A model generated the notes under the pieces. It was given only the letters and a program-made list of their open reading frames with translations, ran no database searches and had not been told where the DNA came from. The translations under genes and the position numbers were made by a program. This document shows, in pieces, positions 34,201 through 41,981 of a stretch of 64,000 bases of DNA (position 1 is the first letter of the stretch; each line of letters starts with the position of its first letter). Source of the DNA: an uncultured Clostridia bacterium (GTDB lineage Bacteria; Bacillota; Clostridia; Christensenellales; Borkfalkiaceae); contig CANQHG010000005.1 of NCBI GenBank assembly GCA_947623655.1, forward strand, positions 1 to 64,000. Direction: 5' to 3'.

Positions 34201-34370
34201 TTGTCATTGCAGGTTGCGCGGTTTGGGTCGTGCTCGCGATTTTGAAGAAAGACAAGAAGAAGGTCGCACAAACCGCCGAAGCATCCGAAGCATCCGAAGT
34301 CCCCGAAACATCCGAGATGACGGAAGCCAAGCAAGAAAAAGACAATTCGGACGAGACGTTCGAAGAATAA
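31206..34370 (+). CDS. Glycoside hydrolase family 3 beta-glucosidase-like protein, swapped domains, anchored at both ends
   Basis: A 1054-residue extracellular enzyme. After an N-terminal membrane segment (about residues 8-30) the usual C-terminal GH3 domain comes first (starts EGTVLVKNEENTLPL), followed by a fibronectin III-like domain (about 430-520) and only then the (beta/alpha)8 barrel, where the nucleophile is Asp902 in VLTDYAD. This domain-swapped GH3 order is known in some Ruminococcus and Clostridium glucosidases. A second membrane segment near residues 978-1000 is followed by KKDKKK and an acidic Ala/Glu/Ser tail, so both ends face the cytoplasm and the enzyme is outside. The ATG at 31206 has an AAGGAGG site. 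It would release glucose or other sugars from beta-glucosides. Confidence 0.88.
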   Translation: MKAKTFRIITFSVVGVLLAIILALNIAASMFGTVLIGILSGTDVSSATRAAGEALAEQIVQEGTVLVKNEENTLPLDPENADELKLNVFGWSSVNWVSSGSGSGRATNDGDPSLKATEIDFLKALDRAGVAYNTELTEFYKTKGERNSYAWDTLHGYDYESCRLVEPAMSDYSETLLANAENFSDVAVVVLSRVAGESTDAPLVQYKGAVVSSTPNDTVRTYLDASEEELALLSYVGEHFQKVIVLINATNQMNLNFLRDVEGLDACLVTGGTGNTAATGIVNLLYGQGMYSGEDERSVPYGEPVSPSGRLTDTYVYDFRTNSSWANTGNLGVGYYDGANGLYPLGETNGNFHGNPAFTQVSYLDYVEDIYIGYKWYETADKEGFWNSDFAKTTFGIQNGYSDVVQFPFGYGLSYTNFSWDVIERPDTSAITAANANDELKFVVSVTNNGTLPAQEVVELYFTPPYNKGGIEKAAVNLLAFAKTPVAVAPGQTQRLELAFTPSDMGSYDSHGVKIENGGWILEAGDYELSFRTDAHTVADMSNATFRMNAANDIKSYDEEQAYNLFTGNDAVDYGISVDGSNTGANITYLSRNNFEGTFPTVDNSTSRTSSTKHRTMDQKLKDTNLYDAADATQWTNEQNAGTAVTKPTLGAKNGLMIFDGKKPNDLGITLGADYDNETWEDVLDQLTFNEMRDLALHGYIHEEAISSVGKERTDSLDGPSQFASFNVSNGIGIGYPNPSVLAQTWNPELSKSFGLAVAAEAGESGRQGWYAPGVNLHRSAFGGRNYEYYSEDSLFSGIMAARTVEGSLDAGIYVYIKHIIGYDQETARDGLYCWMTEQALRETYLRPFKIILDEIKENVEGTAGLMTSYGRIGAIWSGGSQALISSLLRDEWGYRGTVLTDYADHHNFMNGDQMVRAGGDIWMDGASNNGSFNSSFGSTESNAAFVARLREGAHHVLYTICNAAYVNSNYNATADAPIINEGGADFPLWTIIGVVDGVVIAGCAVWVVLAILKKDKKKVAQTAEASEASEVPETSEMTEAKQEKDNSDETFEE

Positions 34371-34380
34371 CAGGACATAA

Positions 34381-34414
34381 AAAAATCCCTGCGGTTTGCA
34401 CCGCAGGGATTTTT
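34381..34414. terminator. Bidirectional terminator between GH3 and the beta-helix lipoprotein
   Basis: A perfect 14-bp stem AAAAATCCCTGCGG/CCGCAGGGATTTTT with loop TTTGCA, T runs on both strands, between convergent genes. Confidence 0.9.
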
Positions 34415-34421
34415 TTATACG

Positions 34422-36479
34422 TTACAACGGATATTTGGGAACCCTTGCCTGAAAGACACCTCCGACGCCAACCTTTGCGCCGTGATCGTTGATGACATGG
34501 GCGATATTACCCGTGGCGCCGGCCGAGAAGTTGCAAGTGACGAGATGTTCCATGGAGATCCCCTCTTGCTCGGGGACTTCGATCGCCGAGTCGAGTGTCA
34601 TGCCCGTAGGGTTCACAAGGTAGATGCCGATGCCGATCCCTCTGTGCCGCGCGACGCCGTCGTCGACTTTATAACTCGCGTAACCGTTCTTTTCGCCGCC
34701 GTTGGAGCTCCAATCGCTCTGTTTCGGAACGTGATAGGGCGTCTCCGACTGGTACATTACGGTGAGCCCGTCTTCCCCTTTCCAATGCGTTTGATATTCC
34801 TCGAAATGTTCCACCATGAGCGCGTAGCAAATGACGCGATCCCCTATGACTTCTACGCCCGTCTTGGCAGGATTGCCGTAATTGACGCCGTTTTCCGTCT
34901 CTTCGTCGTCCCATGCGACGCCGAGCGTGTGATCCGCCCGCCAAACCCAAAAATTATCGCCGATAACGTCGTCTGCCTGAATGACGAGAGCGGTGTCTGT
35001 TTCCGTATGAACGTTTTCCACTCCGCCGATCCGCAGATAGAGGTTTGAGAGCACTGTTGGATCGTCTCTGTGATCGTGCGCCGTCGAATCTGTGCCAATG
35101 ACGACCATGTTCTCGCTCTTTTTGCCCGCGTCGATGAGAAGATCCGCAACACGCACGCCGTCCAGATCCCCTACTTCGAGCGCCGACTGCATGTTTGTGT
35201 CGCTGATTTTGAGCGTCGCATAGCCGAGCCCGAGAAGCACCGTGTTTTCGTTTTCCACGCAGAGCGGTTGGTCGAGTAGATAGTTCCCCGGCGTAAATAA
35301 GAGGTTCTTCCCCTCGCTTAAAGCCTCATTGAGGGAGTCGGAAGTGTCGTACCGTGCGTCGGCGATATAAAATGCGCTGAGCGGAAGAGATGTTCCGAAT
35401 TCACGGCTCAGGCCGCTTTCCCAGGTCACTCCCCGCGTATTCTCTTGGACGAGCGGAACAAACACTTCATAGCCGTCACCCTTGCGGTATAAAAAAGGCT
35501 TTTCGGCGATTTTTTCGGTCGTGGGCAGGTTTGTTACCGAACCGCTCGATTCCGTCCATTCATCACTGCCGATCTCCCCCTCACAACCTGCAAATACCAT
35601 ATTAAACGATCCGCCGTTATATTTTTGTGCCACGGTATTGCGGGTCATCCATTGTTGTTGCGTCCCCGCGTTCACACTACCCGTAACGACCGTATTCGCG
35701 AGAAAACCGCCCGAAGCCCAACCGCCATAGGAGAGCGACATACTTCCGTTTATCTTGCATCTGCGGAAACTCGTCGCTTGAGAGACCGACCAAGTGACCG
35801 CCGAGCAGACGGAGACGTTTTCGACGCTTCTCCAGAATGTACAGGTCGCATTGCGGTTGCTGAGCACTTTATCGGAGACATACACGCCGCCGAGCGATAC
35901 GTCTGTCGGGACTTCCCCGAGGCCGTTTACAGAGGTATAATAGCCGACTTTGGCGGTGAGACCGTACGTCCCCGGGAGAAACATCAAAGCCGCCCTACGC
36001 GCCGAAAATTGCCCTGTGGCGCCCGTTTCGAGCGAGGCGTGCACGCGGTCAATATACGTCGTGACGGCCTCCATATCGTCGTTTTCGGAGACGATAAGCG
36101 TGTTTTCGGAAAAAGTACTGTCAGTACCGATCTCGCGCTCTTCGCCGCCGACCACTGCAGTCACTCTGTAATAGTCGTAGATGTGTTCCTCGGAAGTGTA
36201 ATCGGTTTGGGAAGCGGAAACTTCTTCAACTTTTTCATAGTTGCCGTAACGGCTCTGCGCCCGGTAGAGAATATACTTTTCCGCATCTTTCTCCTCCGCC
36301 CAACGAACGCGGACATATCCGCCGTCGGCTTTGACGAGGATCCCGCTCTCGAGCGTATGTCCGTCGAATGCGCCGAAAAGCGTACCTTGCGGAGTATCGC
36401 GTCCCCCGCCGCACGCCGCAAGCGCCGCAAGCGAGCACGCGAAAACTGCCGCCGACAATAAAATAATTGGTTTTTTCAT
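34422..36479 (-). CDS. Secreted lipoprotein with fibronectin-like and beta-helix domains
   Basis: A 685-residue lipoprotein. The signal peptide ends in LAACGGG with the lipid cysteine at 23. Residues about 50-120 form a fibronectin III-like module (YVRVRWAEEKDAEKYILYRA). The rest is repeated short beta-strands with Asn/Asp ladders (NTVLLGLGYATLKISDTNMQSALEVGDLDGVRVADLLID), as in right-handed beta-helix proteins of the pectate lyase/GH55-like class. A glycan-lyase or beta-glucanase role is likely by context, but no catalytic residues can be named. The transcript appears leaderless: the -10 box TACAAT ends six bases before the ATG at 36479 and no Shine-Dalgarno sequence exists. Confidence 0.72.
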   Translation of the reverse strand: MKKPIILLSAAVFACSLAALAACGGGRDTPQGTLFGAFDGHTLESGILVKADGGYVRVRWAEEKDAEKYILYRAQSRYGNYEKVEEVSASQTDYTSEEHIYDYYRVTAVVGGEEREIGTDSTFSENTLIVSENDDMEAVTTYIDRVHASLETGATGQFSARRAALMFLPGTYGLTAKVGYYTSVNGLGEVPTDVSLGGVYVSDKVLSNRNATCTFWRSVENVSVCSAVTWSVSQATSFRRCKINGSMSLSYGGWASGGFLANTVVTGSVNAGTQQQWMTRNTVAQKYNGGSFNMVFAGCEGEIGSDEWTESSGSVTNLPTTEKIAEKPFLYRKGDGYEVFVPLVQENTRGVTWESGLSREFGTSLPLSAFYIADARYDTSDSLNEALSEGKNLLFTPGNYLLDQPLCVENENTVLLGLGYATLKISDTNMQSALEVGDLDGVRVADLLIDAGKKSENMVVIGTDSTAHDHRDDPTVLSNLYLRIGGVENVHTETDTALVIQADDVIGDNFWVWRADHTLGVAWDDEETENGVNYGNPAKTGVEVIGDRVICYALMVEHFEEYQTHWKGEDGLTVMYQSETPYHVPKQSDWSSNGGEKNGYASYKVDDGVARHRGIGIGIYLVNPTGMTLDSAIEVPEQEGISMEHLVTCNFSAGATGNIAHVINDHGAKVGVGGVFQARVPKYPL

Positions 36480-36485
36480 GGGTCT

Positions 36486-36514
36486 ATTGTAACATTTTTA
36501 TGGCTGTGTGTCAA
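36486..36514 (-). promoter_or_regulatory. Promoter placed for a leaderless mRNA (beta-helix lipoprotein)
   Basis: On the minus strand TTGACA (36509-36514), 17 bp, TACAAT (36486-36491), then six bases AGACCC and ATG. Transcription would start at or within one base of the A of the start codon. Confidence 0.75.
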
Positions 36515-36548
36515 TGTACACATTTAAAAAGGGTATTGACAAGAGAAA

Positions 36549-36568
36549 GGCGGCGCTTTCGCGCCGCC
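36549..36568 (-). terminator. Terminator of the modular lipoprotein gene
   Basis: An 8-bp GC-rich stem GGCGGCGC/GCGCCGCC with a 4-base loop, followed on the minus strand by TTTCTCTT. Confidence 0.7.
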
Positions 36569-36596
36569 CCCAGTTTTCTCTTTTCCTATTCTACAA

Positions 36597-39500
36597 TTAC
36601 TCGCTGACCGTAGAAACAAGAACTTGAGTTATCCAATACGTGCCATCATGTGCTTGCAACTCATATTTTTTGCCATTGAATGTTACAGATTTGTTAACGG
36701 GATCCGCATAAATGTTACCGTTTTGATTATCTGACCCTTCATATCCAATGTCATTGATATACAGATGTGTCCACAGGGGAGAAGTTTCCAAATTCGTTAC
36801 GTCATAGTACAATTTGAAATATACTCCATTGCTGCTTGCAACAACCTTCGCACAAGCGATCGCGCTGTCTACACCGTCGCCCATTTTCGAGTTTTTGATT
36901 GTTTCTGCTGTGAAGCTGGGCGCCCTGACCGTAAGCACAAAGTACACTTTGTCATTGTCGAGTTCCAAATCGGAACGAATCGTCATAACATTTACATCTG
37001 TGCTTTCGATGACTTCAAATCCTATGGCACCCCAAAATTGCTTCGGGACTCCAGACCCTGCCGCATTGACTGTGATATACTTTTTCCCGTCAAGCTCCTG
37101 CGCGCACTCTGTGGCAGTTGCCACTGTCAAGTTAGTACAATTGCCGTCGACTACATCATCGCCGACCCCGGCAGTCGTGAATTTGGAAGTATAAGAACCA
37201 GCGGCTACAGATGTCACATCAACTTTTATCGTCCAAGCGCCACTTGTTACAGTGATTTCCTGGCTTTCCGGTGTAACATATGTCCAACCTTGATTGTTAA
37301 AATTATGATTATGCTGAAGCGTGAGTCTGATGCCTTGCAACGCCGTCCTCAGGTCTTCGTCGGAATAATTCTTTGATGTTCCGCTGACAACATAGTAGAC
37401 CTTATCCGCAGTCTTTTGGAGCTCAACGTTCGTTGCGCTGTATGTGGGCGTGAGATCGGGCGCCAAAAGCGCTTCTTCGGATATGGCGAGCTGAGCGACG
37501 TCTCTATCCCACGTCTGACTCTTGCGGACGATGATGGAATAGTGAAGTTCGTTATACTCTACATGGAACTTGTTCGCATCATCTTCTCTCTCGCTGCTGC
37601 TCTCGGGATGATATTCGATATCAAAGTTGGTAGTCCCGAATTTGAGGTGCATAAGGTACTGCGACAAACCGTTGGCGTTTGCAGTTTCATGAAGTCCGAC
37701 GCCCGAAAGGTCGACCGTGACAGTAAATTTACCGTCTGCGATCGTAACGGTCGTAGCCGGATACACATATTGCCAACCGCCATTTCTATGGAACACACCA
37801 TTCGTCTGAAGATCGAAAGTGATGTCTTCTTTCGCATAACCGGAGACATCGCCGCCGATCGTGAGCGTGGGCTTTCCGCCTACGAGCTCGAGCTTGAGCG
37901 TGCTCATATCAACCGTGAAACTCTTTACGGGCGGAACATATTCGGGATCGACATATTCGGGATTGGTATCCGTTTCTGCCGCCGTTGTGCAAATGAGGTT
38001 GGAGCTGTTGTAGGTGTTATTCGTGAATTCGCCCTGTGCCGACTTGTCTTCTTTCGTCGTGCAGAGGATCGTGTACTTCGTGCCGTTTACGACCGCATAC
38101 AGGCCGTTCGTGGAGCAATCGCTGTCCTTGATCTCGAGGATCTTGTTGTAGCTGGGTGCGCCGCCCTCTTGCGTTGCCGCAACCTCGAAGTAGAGGTTCG
38201 ACCAAAGCATGGACTTGCCGGCATGAGCCGTAACGTCGAACCAAAGCTTATAGGTCTTCTCCTGCCCTTCGACAGCCTCGAACTTCGCATTGTCCTGATG
38301 ATAGACGACTGCACTGCCGTCGGTATTGCCGAACACGATCGTCTTGAGCTGATCTTCGGTGTAGCCCGTTCTGCCGCTGACCTTTACGGTGACGACGTAA
38401 TAGACTTTTGTGGGCGCAGTCATGCTGTCGACCTTGAGAGCAATGTCGTCTGCGACTTCGAGCGAAGCGAATTCGTTGTAGCCGTAAGCGATGATGCCGC
38501 CCCACTTGCCGGGACCGATATAGAACGTTCTCGTATAGTCGGCATTGTGCATCATGAGGGTGCCGCTTGCAAGAAGGTTCCCGTTTCCGCCGTCGGGAGC
38601 TTTTTCGCCCGCTTCGGTCGAGAAGTTATCGTTCTTGCAGTCGTTGTTGACGAGGTTGTATTCGCCGCTCTTCGGGAAGAGCTTGGTGGCGTTCTGCTGC
38701 GATTCGATCACGCTGAAGTGCGCATAGGCGGAAGTCGTAAGAGGCCAATCGGACGTAGTGACCGTGATCTCAAACGTACCGTTGGCGCCGATCACGCCAT
38801 AGTAAGCCTTGGTGGAACCGACATAGAAGTCGATAACAGCCGTCTTACCGTAGAAAATTTCTTCCTTGACGGTACCGGTGAACTTGAATGCAAGGTTATC
38901 GGTCCCGTTGCCTTCGATCGCGATGGTGTATTCCATGCTCACATATTCAGCCGCAACGGCCTTGAGCGTGGTAACGCCGTTTTCCGTGTATTCCTCGAAA
39001 TAGTAACGGTATCCGTCGGCATTGATCTGATTGCCCTTGGTGTAGAAGCCCTCTACACCTTCGTAATCGGCAAGATTGATCTCCTGCGTGTCGACGATGC
39101 CGTCGGTTTCGGCACGGAACTTAATGTCCATCCACTTGCCCGTGTAACCCTTCTTAACGACTTCTCTCATATCGAAGGTGAGCGTGAACTTATCGCCGCG
39201 CTTCGTATTCTCGCCGCCGATCGAGGGGCCGACGAGCTCGACCATATCTTTCCCTTCGTAGAGATAGAGATAAGCCGACTTTGCCGCGCGGTAAGTGCCT
39301 TCAACGATGAGCTGGGGGACTTTTTCAGTGCCGGTGGTATCTAAATTATAGTAAACTTTAGTGAGTTCGAGAAGGTGCGCGTTCCAGACTGCCTTATACG
39401 TCATGCTGACGGCAAGTTCTGCGGGAACGACGAGCGCAGCCGCCGAGCCGTTGTTCCATGCAACAAACTGGAAATCTTCCGCCGCTTCGCCCTCTCCGCG

Positions 39501-40256
39501 GGTCATCTGATTCGCAAGTGGAAGCGTGATGTCGGTAACAAGCGCTTTTTCAAACTCAAAGGAGATGGCGCCCGTTTTAGCGTCTGTCTGGATGTTCTTG
39601 ATCTCTGTGTTCTGTTCGAGCGCCGTCTTATACGCATCTGCGATCTTACCGAGCTGAGGATCGATCACGACCTTTCCGACAACAGTCTGGTCAAGCGCGA
39701 CCGCCGCCGACGTAATGCCGCCGTAGGTAACGGTGAAAGAATTATCGCCAAGCACGAAAGCGGTGGCATTCTCCGTAGGATAGTTTACGGTGTAACCATC
39801 GGTCTTGGTTTCGCTTTCACCCGTCGCATAAGAGATAGTTACGACCATTCCCGCGGGATCGAGCTGCTCGCCCGCATAATACGTCATTTTCGTGGGTTTC
39901 GTCGTAACGGACACGCCGGAAATCTGTTTTGTTGCGTTAATGGCGATCTCGTTCGTTTCTTTCACCTGGAAAGAATAGACGCCGTTCTTCTCGTTCAGGG
40001 TCGCTCTGCCGTTCTTGACGGTGACTTCGTAACCCTGCGCGGGCGTCACTTTAAACTCGAGCGTTTCGCCGACCGTGTAGGTCTCGGGAAGCTCGGTTTT
40101 ACCGTCGACCGTGACCGTAACATGTTCCTTGTCGTTGATCGTCCACTTGATGGTACCCTGCGCCGCGTCTTCCCCTCCGCACGCGACAGCCAAGGAAAGG
40201 CAAAGCGCCATGATCGCACCAAGCAAGATCGCAAGGATCGTTCTTTTCTTTGTCAT
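36597..40256 (-). CDS. Large modular surface lipoprotein with tandem beta-domains
   Basis: A 1219-residue lipoprotein I do not recognise as a whole. The signal peptide ends AVACGGE (Cys26). Residues about 30-105 look like a small beta-domain of the Big/InlB-like kind, and 110-195 are a bacterial Ig-like domain (AGEQLDPAGMVVTISYATG). The rest repeats beta-sandwich-like modules of roughly 150-180 residues marked by KVYYVVTVKVSGRTGYT, KVYYVVSGTSKNYSDEDL and KVYFVLTVRAPSFTAE, each followed by an aromatic WTHLYI/WSNLYFEV strand and a KYxIxCxT-like end. The lineup resembles glycan-binding outer proteins, so polysaccharide capture beside the GH3 and GH5 enzymes is a reasonable inference. ATG 40256 has an AGGAGG site; the frame extends upstream without support. 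Confidence 0.7.
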   Translation of the reverse strand: MTKKRTILAILLGAIMALCLSLAVACGGEDAAQGTIKWTINDKEHVTVTVDGKTELPETYTVGETLEFKVTPAQGYEVTVKNGRATLNEKNGVYSFQVKETNEIAINATKQISGVSVTTKPTKMTYYAGEQLDPAGMVVTISYATGESETKTDGYTVNYPTENATAFVLGDNSFTVTYGGITSAAVALDQTVVGKVVIDPQLGKIADAYKTALEQNTEIKNIQTDAKTGAISFEFEKALVTDITLPLANQMTRGEGEAAEDFQFVAWNNGSAAALVVPAELAVSMTYKAVWNAHLLELTKVYYNLDTTGTEKVPQLIVEGTYRAAKSAYLYLYEGKDMVELVGPSIGGENTKRGDKFTLTFDMREVVKKGYTGKWMDIKFRAETDGIVDTQEINLADYEGVEGFYTKGNQINADGYRYYFEEYTENGVTTLKAVAAEYVSMEYTIAIEGNGTDNLAFKFTGTVKEEIFYGKTAVIDFYVGSTKAYYGVIGANGTFEITVTTSDWPLTTSAYAHFSVIESQQNATKLFPKSGEYNLVNNDCKNDNFSTEAGEKAPDGGNGNLLASGTLMMHNADYTRTFYIGPGKWGGIIAYGYNEFASLEVADDIALKVDSMTAPTKVYYVVTVKVSGRTGYTEDQLKTIVFGNTDGSAVVYHQDNAKFEAVEGQEKTYKLWFDVTAHAGKSMLWSNLYFEVAATQEGGAPSYNKILEIKDSDCSTNGLYAVVNGTKYTILCTTKEDKSAQGEFTNNTYNSSNLICTTAAETDTNPEYVDPEYVPPVKSFTVDMSTLKLELVGGKPTLTIGGDVSGYAKEDITFDLQTNGVFHRNGGWQYVYPATTVTIADGKFTVTVDLSGVGLHETANANGLSQYLMHLKFGTTNFDIEYHPESSSEREDDANKFHVEYNELHYSIIVRKSQTWDRDVAQLAISEEALLAPDLTPTYSATNVELQKTADKVYYVVSGTSKNYSDEDLRTALQGIRLTLQHNHNFNNQGWTYVTPESQEITVTSGAWTIKVDVTSVAAGSYTSKFTTAGVGDDVVDGNCTNLTVATATECAQELDGKKYITVNAAGSGVPKQFWGAIGFEVIESTDVNVMTIRSDLELDNDKVYFVLTVRAPSFTAETIKNSKMGDGVDSAIACAKVVASSNGVYFKLYYDVTNLETSPLWTHLYINDIGYEGSDNQNGNIYADPVNKSVTFNGKKYELQAHDGTYWITQVLVSTVSE

Positions 40257-40324
40257 CTTTTTCCTCCTGTTTTTTATTGAGATATGCGGCGCGATGACAC
40301 TCCGCCACAATCTTTTACCTCATA

Positions 40325-40353
40325 ATTATATAACATCGCCCCATACAGGTAAA
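40325..40353 (-). promoter_or_regulatory. Promoter of the modular lipoprotein gene
   Basis: On the minus strand TTTACC (40348-40353), 17 bp, TATAAT (40325-40330), with a leader of about 60 nt before the ribosome site. Confidence 0.6.
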
Positions 40354-40451
40354 TATACACTCTCGAGACAAAGTCTATTTTTATATAATTTTGTTACATT
40401 GAACATAAAAATATGTGATGTAACATCAATTATCAATGAAAAAATGAAAAT

Positions 40452-40829
40452 TTAGTTATATTTTGTGTGTGATTTGAAAATTATTGCCATCAAAAATGAA
40501 AAAATGACCGCCGCGGAAACGCCTGCGCTCGCCGCCGCGAGCGGCCCTGTGAGCGCTTGAAACAGTCCCTCTTGCGCCCCCCGCATCGCTCCGTTTGCAA
40601 GCAGATATCCGAAACCCGAGATGGGAACAGTCGCCCCTGCCCCCGCAAATTCCACGAGAGGCTGATAGAGCCCGAGTGCAGTGAGCGCCACGCCCGCAAG
40701 CATGAAGATGACGAGAATCTTGCCCGCCGTGAGATCGGTAAAATTGATAACGATCTGAGCGATCATGCAGATGAGTCCCCCCACTGCAAACGCCTTTATG
40801 AACATGAGGAAAATTTCAAGATATTCCAT
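40452..40829 (-). CDS. spoVAE: Stage V sporulation protein AE (SpoVAE)
   Basis: A 125-residue inner-membrane protein with about four hydrophobic segments. The central block ALGLYQPLVEFAGAGATVPISGFG is diagnostic of SpoVAE, part of the channel that moves calcium-dipicolinate into the forespore. It lies 75 bp downstream of spoVAD. SpoVAC, usually the first gene of this trio, is not encoded nearby in the window. Confidence 0.92.
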   Translation of the reverse strand: MEYLEIFLMFIKAFAVGGLICMIAQIVINFTDLTAGKILVIFMLAGVALTALGLYQPLVEFAGAGATVPISGFGYLLANGAMRGAQEGLFQALTGPLAAASAGVSAAVIFSFLMAIIFKSHTKYN

Positions 40830-40904
40830 ATGTAAGCCGCCACGCTCGGCGTGAAATCGTCGGACGGCGCGTTTGCCCCATTTCCGAGAGATGGGGATAT
40901 CCTG

Positions 40905-41897
40905 TCAGCGTTCGAGGACAACAGCATGGGCGATGCAAGGGATTGACTCTCCCTGTCCAGAGGAAACCGTGGAAAGAAGCGCGCCCGTCGCAACAAACAA
41001 AATTTTTTTCAGTCCGCCCGTCATCAATTTATTGTAGAGATAGGAATTGAGCACCACTGCGGAACAACCCGCGCCGCTTCCGCCTTGATATTCGTCCTCG
41101 ATGACGTTGTAGATGATCTCCCCGCAGTCGACGTGGTTCTTGTTGATGTTGAGACCTTTCTCCCAAGTAAGATCCTTTAAAATACGGCTGCCCAATGCGC
41201 CGAGGTCGCCCGTTACGATGAGGTCGTAGTCTTCGATTTCCTCTTTCGTCCCCCTGAAATGCGCCAAAATCGTGTCCGCCGCAGCCGGGGCCATGGCGGC
41301 GCCCATGTTGTTGACGTCGGTGATGCCGAAGTCGACCACCTTGCCGAGCGTCGCGGCCGTTATCCGAACGCCGTCTCCCTCGTCCGAAACGAGCGCCCCG
41401 CCCGCGGCCGTTACGGTCCACTGCGATTGCGGCGGACGGGTACAACCGAGTTCCAAAGGATAGCGATACTGTCTTTCAGCGGAGGCAAAGTGACTTCCCG
41501 TCGCCGCCACGACTTTTTTACAAAGGCCCCCGTTCACAAATGCCGCCGCGACTGCAAGCGACTCCGCCATGGTCGAACAAGCGCCGTACACGCCTAAAAA
41601 GGGTACGGAAAAATCACGGGCCGCAAAACTCGCCGAGATGATTTGATTGAGAAGATCTCCCGAGACGATCATGTCGATCTCGTCGCGGCCGAGCCCGGCA
41701 TTGGAGATCGCGCCGTCGATGACAGTGGAAAGCATCTTGCATTCCGCTTTCTCATAGGTGCTTTCGCCGAACATGTCGTCAGAAAGCGCCGTCTCGACAT
41801 ACTTACCGATGATCCCCTCGCATTCCTTGGGTCCCGCAATCGTGCTCGTCGCAACGATGCGCGGTTGGTTTTTGAAATAAATGGTTTGATTTCCCAT
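40905..41897 (-). CDS. spoVAD: Stage V sporulation protein AD (SpoVAD)
   Basis: A 330-residue thiolase-fold protein that binds dipicolinic acid for uptake into spores. Recognisable blocks are QTIYFKNQPRIVATSTIAGP, GVYGACSTMAESLA, VAATGSHFASAERQYRYPLE and SGAGCSAVVLNSYLY. The ATG at 41897 (MGNQTIYFKN) fits family starts; a TTG nine codons upstream would put the start inside a strong hairpin. No good Shine-Dalgarno is seen: the ATG follows directly on the T run of a terminator-like hairpin. Downstream is spoVAE. Confidence 0.93.
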   Translation of the reverse strand: MGNQTIYFKNQPRIVATSTIAGPKECEGIIGKYVETALSDDMFGESTYEKAECKMLSTVIDGAISNAGLGRDEIDMIVSGDLLNQIISASFAARDFSVPFLGVYGACSTMAESLAVAAAFVNGGLCKKVVAATGSHFASAERQYRYPLELGCTRPPQSQWTVTAAGGALVSDEGDGVRITAATLGKVVDFGITDVNNMGAAMAPAAADTILAHFRGTKEEIEDYDLIVTGDLGALGSRILKDLTWEKGLNINKNHVDCGEIIYNVIEDEYQGGSGAGCSAVVLNSYLYNKLMTGGLKKILFVATGALLSTVSSGQGESIPCIAHAVVLER

Positions 41898-41930
41898 AAA
41901 AATACCCGATTGCAGTTTCTGCAATCGGGT
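41897..41930 (-). terminator. Terminator-like hairpin abutting the spoVAD start codon
   Basis: A perfect 12-bp stem ACCCGATTGCAG/CTGCAATCGGGT with loop TTT and the run ATTTTT on the minus strand; the ATG of spoVAD begins at the end of that run. It probably ends the Wzz-like transcript. Confidence 0.7.
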
Positions 41931-41981
41931 GAAAAATATGCAGTTTTGTCTTTATTAGCGGGAAGCGTCTCCTTGCGCGTT

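Noticed and set aside
41898..41924. TTG start nine codons upstream of the spoVAD ATG
   Set aside because: It would place initiation inside the terminator hairpin and adds residues absent from the family.
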